Below, piece after piece: positions 58,535 through 64,000 of a DNA stretch of 64,000 nucleotides. Numbering within the stretch: the first letter of the stretch is position 1; every line of letters starts with the position of its first letter. The stretch spans positions 186,001-250,000 of the forward strand of contig NZ_VFJE01000055.1 in assembly GCF_006385255.1 (NCBI RefSeq), in the 5' to 3' direction. The notes below the pieces were generated by a model. That model was given only the letters and a program-made list of their open reading frames with translations. It had not been told where the DNA came from and did no database searches. The DNA comes from Flavobacterium microcysteis. Lineage in GTDB: Bacteria > Bacteroidota > Bacteroidia > Flavobacteriales > Flavobacteriaceae. The position numbers were made by a program, and so were the translations under genes.

Positions 58535-59815
58535 TTGAAAAAAGTACTCATCATAACTTATTATTGGCCGCCCGCTGGAGGACCTGGAGTGCAGCGTTGG
58601 TTAAAGTTTGTAAAGTACCTTCCTGATTTTGATATTCAGCCGATTGTTTATATTCCTGAAAATCCAACCTATCCGATTCTGGATGAAGGATTGGTTTCAG
58701 AAGTTTCGGATAAAGCTATTATCCTAAAGAAAAAAATTTTCGAGCCGTATGGGTTTGCCTCTTTTTTCTCCAAGAAAAAGACCAAAAAAATCAGTTCTGG
58801 CATCATCCCGAACCAAAAAAAGCAATCCCTGTTGGAAAAACTTTTTTTGTGGATTCGTGGTAATGTTTTTATTCCGGATGCCCGTGTATTTTGGGTTAAA
58901 CCTTCGGTATTGTATTTAGAAAAGTACATTCGTGAAAATGGTATCGATACGATAATAACTTCCGGTCCACCGCATAGTCTGCACTTGATTGGACTGGCTT
59001 TAAAAGAAAGAACCAAAACACATTGGATTGCTGATTTTAGAGATCCATGGACAACCATTGGCTACCATAATAAGTTGAAATTATCCAAATCAGCTTCTAA
59101 AAAACATAAGGAACTAGAATCAATCGTCTTAAATGAAGCCGACCAAATTTTAGTAACCAGCCAAACGACCAAGAAAGAATTTGAAGCACTAACATCAAAA
59201 CCTATTGAAGTTATTACAAATGGTTTTGATATAGAAAAAATAACAAAGCAGCCTTTGGATGAAAAATTTAGCATGGCGCATATCGGTTCTTTTTTATCTG
59301 AAAGAAATCCAAGAATCTTATGGAAATGCCTGAAAGAAATCATTAAAGAAAACCCTGATTTCAAAAAGGATTTTGAACTGAAATTGATTGGTGCCGTGAG
59401 TCAGGAAGTATTGGATGCGCTTTCAGAGTTCCGATTGAGCTCTTATGTAAACAATTTGGGCTATGTGCCACACAAGACAGCAGTAGAACACCAAAGAAAA
59501 TCACAAGTATTGCTATTGGTTGAAATCAATTCTGAAGATACAAAAAGCATCATACCGGGAAAACTATTTGAATATATGGCCTCTGAACGCCCAATATTGG
59601 CAATAGGCCCGGAAGGCTCAGATTTTGCGTCTATCATTAAAGAAACAAACACAGGTGCCTTTTTCCATTATGATGAATTTGATGCCTTAAAAGACCGTAT
59701 TTTGAACTATTATGCCGCCTTTAAAGAAAGCAACCTTAAAACACACGCCGTTGGTTTACAACAATACAGCCGAAAAAGCCTAACGGAAAAACTGTCAAAA
59801 ATAATACGAAAATAG
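58535..59815 (+). CDS. Glycosyltransferase, family 4 type
   Basis: 426 aa from a TTG start at 58535. The N-terminal half (KKVLIITYYWPPAGGPGVQRWLKFVKYL, then WIADFRDPWTTIG) binds the acceptor; the C-terminal half (ITNGFDIEKI, then SIIPGKLFEYMASERPILAIGPEGSDFASII, near 320-350) holds the nucleotide-sugar site of the GT-B fold, with the ExxxxxxxE-like acidic pair partly kept (E near 327). It adds a sugar to a lipid- or polymer-linked glycan in the cytoplasm; the sugar is unknown. It lies between YfhO and the flippase. Confidence 0.9.
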   Translation: MKKVLIITYYWPPAGGPGVQRWLKFVKYLPDFDIQPIVYIPENPTYPILDEGLVSEVSDKAIILKKKIFEPYGFASFFSKKKTKKISSGIIPNQKKQSLLEKLFLWIRGNVFIPDARVFWVKPSVLYLEKYIRENGIDTIITSGPPHSLHLIGLALKERTKTHWIADFRDPWTTIGYHNKLKLSKSASKKHKELESIVLNEADQILVTSQTTKKEFEALTSKPIEVITNGFDIEKITKQPLDEKFSMAHIGSFLSERNPRILWKCLKEIIKENPDFKKDFELKLIGAVSQEVLDALSEFRLSSYVNNLGYVPHKTAVEHQRKSQVLLLVEINSEDTKSIIPGKLFEYMASERPILAIGPEGSDFASIIKETNTGAFFHYDEFDALKDRILNYYAAFKESNLKTHAVGLQQYSRKSLTEKLSKIIRK

Positions 59816-59824
59816 AGAATAGAT

Positions 59825-59887
59825 GATAGTTGATAATGGATAGTTGATAGTGGATAGAGAATAGTTGATAGTGGATAGATGGTAAAG
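59825..59887 (+). repeat. Heptamer array, family B (9 units)
   Basis: GATAGTT, GATAATG, GATAGTT, GATAGTG, GATAGAG, AATAGTT, GATAGTG, GATAGAT, GGTAAAG: nine exact 7-bp steps, a few bases after the glycosyltransferase stop. Confidence 0.88.
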
Positions 59888-59907
59888 AAGGGACAGTTTA
59901 GAAGAAC

Positions 59908-60019
59908 AGAAATCTAAAGTCATAAATCTAAAGTCATAAATCTAAAATCATAAATCATAAATCAAAGTTCATAAATCAAAGCTCACAAATCTAAAATCCT
60001 AAATCCTAAATCATAAATC
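59908..60019 (+). repeat. Heptamer array, family A (16 units)
   Basis: Sixteen exact 7-bp steps (AGAAATC, TAAAGTC, ATAAATC, TAAAATC, AAAGTTC, AAAGCTC, ACAAATC, CTAAATC...), each ending TC even when the rest has changed. It ends 10 nt before the flippase ATG. Confidence 0.92.
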
Positions 60020-60029
60020 AAAAATACCC

Positions 60030-61505
60030 ATGGGAATTGTATTAAATCAGTCTGCCAAAAACATCGCCGTAACCTATTTTGGTTTTGGTATTGGCGCTAT
60101 TAATGCACTTTTCCTCTATACCAGTTTTTTAGGAAAAACACATTACGGTATTGTTTCATTTTTGCTTTCTGCTGCCAATATCATGATGCCGTTGATGGCG
60201 TTTGGCGTACACAGTACACTGATACGGTTTTATGCAAAATATAAGGAAGAAAGCGAGCGGGAACGTTTTCTGAGTTTTATGCTCCTGATGCCTTTTCTGC
60301 TGATAGTGCCTATTACTATCATCACTATTTTTGGCTATGAACAGATAGAGTTGTGGATAGTAAAAGATAATCCTACGGTTGAGCCTTATTTATGGTTGAT
60401 TCCTGTCGTAGGACTTTTTATGGGCTATTTTGAGATTTTTTATGCCTGGGTTAAGGTACATATGAAATCGGTGTTTGGGAATTTTATCAGCGAAGTCTTG
60501 GTCAGAATTGTAACAACGATACTTCTGTGTTCCATTTATATGGGCTGGATTGAGAAAGATACTTTTATTTATTGCATAGCTGGTGCTTACGGATTGCAAA
60601 TGCTGGCTATGATGATTTATGCCATGTATGTCAAAATGCCTAAGCTACAGGTCAAGATTCCAGAAAATGTAAAAGATATTTTTGGCTATTCGTTTTTTAT
60701 CATCCTGTCAGGAAGCGTAGCCGTATTATTGCTGGATTTTGATAAGGTAATGATTCCGGCTTATGAAGAAATCAGTAAAAATGCAGTTTACTCTGTAGCG
60801 ATTTACATTGCTACTGTTATTGCTGTGCCAAGCCGTGCCATGCTACAGATTATCTATCCGATAACAGCCCGATTGATGAGCGAAGAAAAGATGGAAGAAC
60901 TAAACGATCTCTATAAAAAAAGCGCTATCAGCTTGCAGGTTTTTGGCGGATTGGTAATGCTGGGCATTTTTTTGAATATCAAAGAATTGTATTTGGTAAT
61001 TCCGGGGAATTATGAAGCGGGACTTTGGAGCGTTTTCTTAATCGGGCTAGGGAAGTTTTATGATGTGATTTTAGGAAATAACAATGCCATTATCCTGAAT
61101 ACGAAATACTACCGCATGGTTTTGATTTTCGGATTGCTACTGGTTGCCATGATGATTGGACTGAACATGCTTTTCATCCCAATGTATGGCATCACCGGCT
61201 CAGCTTTGGCTACTTTTATTTCTATATTTGTATATAACACGATAAAGCTTTTGTTTGTCGTGAAAAAAATGGATTTGTATCCGTTTACTGCTAACACCCT
61301 AAAATCGTTTGGAATTATAGCAGTTGTGTTTGTCGCATTTTATTTCTGGGATTTTCCTTTTAATCCTTTTATAAATATCATTTTGAAATCGGTATTGATT
61401 ACAATATCATATGTGTATCTCAATTATGTTTTCAAGATTTCTGCCGATATCAATCAGGTATTGGAAAAGATGGTTCCTTTAATCAAAAACTCGCTTAAGA
61501 AGTAG
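60030..61505 (+). CDS. Oligosaccharide flippase (Wzx/MATE-like)
   Basis: 491 aa with about twelve to fourteen membrane helices. NQSAKNIAVTYFGFGIGAINALFLYTSFLG at the start, then YGIVSFLLSAANIMMPLMAFGVHSTLIRFYAKY, is the typical polysaccharide-biosynthesis flippase N-terminus. It moves lipid-linked sugars across the inner membrane. It follows the glycosyltransferase at 58535, and is separated from it by two heptamer arrays. Confidence 0.92.
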   Translation: MGIVLNQSAKNIAVTYFGFGIGAINALFLYTSFLGKTHYGIVSFLLSAANIMMPLMAFGVHSTLIRFYAKYKEESERERFLSFMLLMPFLLIVPITIITIFGYEQIELWIVKDNPTVEPYLWLIPVVGLFMGYFEIFYAWVKVHMKSVFGNFISEVLVRIVTTILLCSIYMGWIEKDTFIYCIAGAYGLQMLAMMIYAMYVKMPKLQVKIPENVKDIFGYSFFIILSGSVAVLLLDFDKVMIPAYEEISKNAVYSVAIYIATVIAVPSRAMLQIIYPITARLMSEEKMEELNDLYKKSAISLQVFGGLVMLGIFLNIKELYLVIPGNYEAGLWSVFLIGLGKFYDVILGNNNAIILNTKYYRMVLIFGLLLVAMMIGLNMLFIPMYGITGSALATFISIFVYNTIKLLFVVKKMDLYPFTANTLKSFGIIAVVFVAFYFWDFPFNPFINIILKSVLITISYVYLNYVFKISADINQVLEKMVPLIKNSLKK

Positions 61506-61524
61506 TTTTTTAACCCTTGATGCT

Positions 61525-62421
61525 ATGCTCGACTTTAGGCTAAAGGTTTTTTACATCGTTGCGAAGCGGCTTAATTTTACCAAAGCAGCCGAAGAGCTCT
61601 TTATTACCCAGCCCGCCGTCAGCAAGCACATCCATGAAATAGAATCTTTCTATAAAAGCAAATTATTTGAAAGAAACGGCACAAGAATCAAACTGACACC
61701 AGCCGGAGAGATACTTTTGCGTTATGCGGAAGAAATTCTTAATATCTACAGAGATATTGAATTTGACCTTGCGGCCTTGACAAAAGATGTAAAAGGAACC
61801 CTTAAAATAGGAGCCAGTACAACGGTTGCGCAATATTTTATACCGGAGCATTTGGCTTCCTTTAAACGCAAGTTTTCCGATTTGAAAATAGCGTTATTTG
61901 TAAATAATACGGAACATATTGAAAACCTGCTTTTAGAAAATAAAATCAACTTGGGCATAGTTGAAGGACAAACTAAACGCAAAAACATTAAATACATTCC
62001 TTTAGTCAAGGATGAAATTGTTTTATGTACCAGTGCTTCTAATCCAACTTCAAAAAAGACTACAATAGCTTTAAAAGATCTGCCACAATTACCTTTAGTA
62101 ATAAGAGAAAGCGGATCAGGAACCCGTGAAGTTATTATAGCAGCATTAAAAAAAGCAGGGTTAAATTCAGCAAGCCTCAATATTGATATGGAATTTGAAA
62201 GTACGGAAAGTATCAAATCCTATCTGTTGAGTTCTAATTGCTATGCCTTTCTATCAGTGGCTTCCATATTCAAAGAACTGAAGAATGGCGAATTAAAAAT
62301 TGTTGATATAAAAGAACTGGAAATAGAACGCTTTTTCTATTGTATTACACAGCAAGGTGATACGCACTTTTTAAATGATATTTTTCTCAAACACTTATCT
62401 TTACATAACTTTAAGTTATAA
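61525..62421 (+). CDS. LysR-family transcriptional regulator
   Basis: 298 aa. The N-terminal winged helix is FRLKVFYIVAKRLNFTKAAEELFITQPAVSKHIHEIESFYKSKLFERNGTRIKLTPAGE (residues 4-62); residues 90-295 form the periplasmic-binding-protein-like effector domain. It lies 19 bp after the flippase and 69 bp before a YeiH-type transporter gene on the same strand. In E. coli the YeiE (LysR) regulator adjoins the yeiH gene, so this regulator may sense sulfur or sulfite status (inference). Confidence 0.92.
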   Translation: MLDFRLKVFYIVAKRLNFTKAAEELFITQPAVSKHIHEIESFYKSKLFERNGTRIKLTPAGEILLRYAEEILNIYRDIEFDLAALTKDVKGTLKIGASTTVAQYFIPEHLASFKRKFSDLKIALFVNNTEHIENLLLENKINLGIVEGQTKRKNIKYIPLVKDEIVLCTSASNPTSKKTTIALKDLPQLPLVIRESGSGTREVIIAALKKAGLNSASLNIDMEFESTESIKSYLLSSNCYAFLSVASIFKELKNGELKIVDIKELEIERFFYCITQQGDTHFLNDIFLKHLSLHNFKL

Positions 62422-62490
62422 TGCATTCGTTATAGTCATTTCTCTATTGTTCTGATACTTTCCAAATTTGCATTATAAATTAATCAGATA

Positions 62491-63468
62491 ATGGAAAAAA
62501 TCAATCAGCTTTTAGATCAAAACAAAACAATTTTCGGGAAGAATATTTCGCTCAGAAAAGCTTTGTTTATAGTGCTTATTCTACTTTGTGCTTCTACTTA
62601 TGTTTCACCACCTGTTGCCTTATTTTTAGGGATTTTGACAGCGCAGACCATTGGACACCCGTATTTGCAATTCAATCATAAAGTAACCCATTACTTACTG
62701 CAAATTTCTGTTGTAGGTTTAGGATTCGGGATGAATGTGCACACGGCGCTGCAGGCGGGCAAGAATGGCTTTCTATTTACAGTATTTTCCATTTTTGGTG
62801 TTCTTATAGCCGGATATATAGTTGGGAAGATTCTAAAGATTACTAAAGAAACGTCTTTTCTGATTTCTGTTGGAACCGCTATTTGTGGTGGAAGTGCTAT
62901 TGCTGCCGTTTCTCCGGTTATCAATGCAAAAGAAAAACAAATCAGTGTAGCTCTGGGTACCATATTTATACTGAATTCTATCGCTTTGATTCTGTTCCCG
63001 ATTATAGGTCATATGTTACACTTTTCGCAATCGCAATTCGGACTATGGTGTGCCATTGCAATACAAGATACCAGTTCGGTAGTAGGAGCAGCCAGCAAAT
63101 ATGGAAACGAAGCCTTACAGATTGCTACAACCGTGAAACTTACAAGAGCCTTATGGATTATTCCAATTGCTTTTTTTAGCTCGCTTATTTTTAAATCCAA
63201 AGAAGCTAAAGTAAAAATCCCTTACTTTATCGGTTTATTTGTAGTTGCTATTGTACTGAATACTTACATTCCTTTTTTTCAAAAAATAGGAGGCAGCCTT
63301 GTTAGCGTATCAAAAATAGGAATGACGGTTACTCTTTTTTTAATTGGAGCCGGCTTGTCAAAAAAAGTATTGGCTACGGTAGGGTTTAAACCCATATTGC
63401 AAGGAATTATTCTTTGGATACTAATAGCCGTTCCTGCGGCTATAGCTGTGTTTTATTATAGCTCATAA
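62491..63468 (+). CDS. YeiH/UPF0324 family membrane protein, putative sulfate exporter
   Basis: 325 aa with about ten membrane helices. SLRKALFIVLILLCASTYVSPPVALFLGILTAQ at the start and the conserved VGTAICGGSAIAAVSPVI (about 127-144) plus VVGAASKYG (about 198-206) are the YeiH signature. The family is labelled putative sulfate exporter in databases, but the transport activity is weakly supported. Possibly controlled by the adjacent LysR regulator. Confidence 0.9.
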   Translation: MEKINQLLDQNKTIFGKNISLRKALFIVLILLCASTYVSPPVALFLGILTAQTIGHPYLQFNHKVTHYLLQISVVGLGFGMNVHTALQAGKNGFLFTVFSIFGVLIAGYIVGKILKITKETSFLISVGTAICGGSAIAAVSPVINAKEKQISVALGTIFILNSIALILFPIIGHMLHFSQSQFGLWCAIAIQDTSSVVGAASKYGNEALQIATTVKLTRALWIIPIAFFSSLIFKSKEAKVKIPYFIGLFVVAIVLNTYIPFFQKIGGSLVSVSKIGMTVTLFLIGAGLSKKVLATVGFKPILQGIILWILIAVPAAIAVFYYSS

Positions 63469-63472
63469 AATA

Positions 63473-63509
63473 ATAAATCCCGCCTACTTTGCAGTACAAC
63501 GGGATTTAT
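63473..63509. terminator. Hairpin after the yeiH-like gene
   Basis: Ten-base stem ATAAATCCCG (63473-63482) with CGGGATTTAT (63500-63509), 17-nt loop. There is no strong T-run on the plus strand; on the minus strand it is followed by TTATTTTAT. It may end either transcript. Confidence 0.65.
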
Positions 63510-63674
63510 AACAAACCTAACCAACCAATTTTAATAATCAACCAAATTATTAAACTCTTAAATATTTTATCAGTTCGTATAACCAACTAACTTTTTACAC
63601 TTTACTATATTCAAGTTCCATGCCAAAGTTAAAATGTCATGCTTCTTGAAATGATAAATTAGTGTTAAACAGAA

Positions 63675-64000
63675 CTATAATTTTTCTTTGAGGTATTTAC
63701 CGGTAACCGAATTTTTGTTCTGCACGATTTCTTCCGGAGTTCCTGATGCGACCAATTGCCCTCCATTTTCGCCTCCTTCAGGACCGATATCGATAATATA
63801 ATCGGCACACTTGATAAGGTCAAGATTATGCTCAATAACAATGATAGAATGCCCTTTGTCAAGCAGGGCATCAAATGAAGCCAACAGCTTTTTGATATCA
63901 TGGAAATGCAAACCGGTAGTTGGTTCGTCAAAAACAAACAGAGCCTTGTCTTTTGTCGCTCCTTTTACGAGGAAAGACGCCAGTTTGATTCGCTGTGCTT
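63675..64000 (-). CDS. uvrA: Excinuclease ABC subunit A, C-terminal part
   Basis: The last 108 codons, continuing past the right edge. Reading frame [13 protein letters not shown]...[76 protein letters not shown] is the second ABC domain of UvrA, with Walker B ([10 protein letters not shown]), the H-loop (IEHN), and the [10 protein letters not shown] end. UvrA finds DNA damage in nucleotide excision repair. The stop is at 63675-63677; the gap 63510-63674 upstream on the plus strand shows nothing. Confidence 0.96.
   Translation of the reverse strand, partial: AQRIKLASFLVKGATKDKALFVFDEPTTGLHFHDIKKLLASFDALLDKGHSIIVIEHNLDLIKCADYIIDIGPEGGENGGQLVASGTPEEIVQNKNSVTGKYLKEKL

Noticed and set aside
1..64000. 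Insertion sequence, prophage or integron
   Set aside because: No transposase, integrase or terminal inverted repeats were found in any frame I read.

Overview
This is a 64 kb stretch of a low-GC chromosome from the phylum Bacteroidota, most likely a Flavobacterium or a close relative in Flavobacteriaceae. The evidence is a Por/type IX secretion C-terminal domain (43271-45577), CarboxypepD_reg plus beta-barrel outer-membrane proteins, DUF3276 (PUR), DUF4834, a ~300-residue NusB, a cyclophilin-FKBP fusion, a quinone-type PyrD, and many start sites preceded by the Bacteroidota -7 box TAnnTTTG, sometimes with TTG about 19 nt upstream. There is no insertion sequence, prophage, CRISPR array, tRNA or rRNA in the window. 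Most of it is housekeeping DNA with normal coding density.

Layout. 1-5.6 kb: rplS (partial), trmD, a DUF1569 protein, the fused prolyl isomerase, a thioredoxin-fold protein, CsaA-like and WG-repeat proteins. 5.6-11 kb: PUR protein, ABC exporter, leucine dehydrogenase, nusB-DUF1573-yajC. 11-17 kb: YdeI-like protein, pepT, HD hydrolase, lipoprotein, two VOC proteins, pyrD, HMG-CoA lyase. 17-28 kb: TPR histidine kinase, guaB, a Kef-type antiporter with its flavodoxin-like partner, purB, a sirtuin with an HxlR regulator, an AlkC/AlkD-like protein, an ECF sigma/anti-sigma pair. 28-36 kb: trmH, DEAD-box helicase, rdgB, MBL hydrolase, then a 600-bp repeat-rich spacer holding a probable small RNA. 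36-43 kb: an OmpR-type two-component system divergent from an outer-membrane barrel protein, an AraC regulator, an ankyrin protein. 43-51 kb: accessory region with the secreted beta-helix protein, lipoproteins, a DUF2975/HTH pair, a phosphoesterase, a PH-domain protein and two GYF_2 membrane proteins. 51-64 kb: an alpha-oxoamine synthase and a GNAT-like acyltransferase (possible sphingo- or sulfonolipid genes), YfhO, a glycosyltransferase, a flippase, LysR-YeiH, and the 3' end of uvrA.

Three non-coding signals deserve most attention. (1) At 49.56-50.38 kb the module TTACGG-N4-CCGTAAGG-N19-TAnnTTTG occurs three times with identical spacing. Two copies drive paralogous GYF_2 membrane proteins and the middle copy drives a roughly 90-nt non-coding transcript ending in a strong terminator. 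This looks like a small dedicated regulon. (2) At 34.95-35.06 kb, minus strand, a near-consensus promoter, a GAAA-capped hairpin and an intrinsic terminator define a roughly 70-nt small RNA. (3) Many intergenic gaps are filled by degenerate tandem arrays of a strict 7-bp period (two families, nnAAATC and GATAGTT-like) or 8-bp period (nnCCTTAG). Some change family in perfect phase, and several are arranged head-to-head so that they can form long hairpins.

Several start codons were moved downstream from the longest reading frame, because a promoter lies inside the longer frame or because the signal peptide or family N-terminus starts later.
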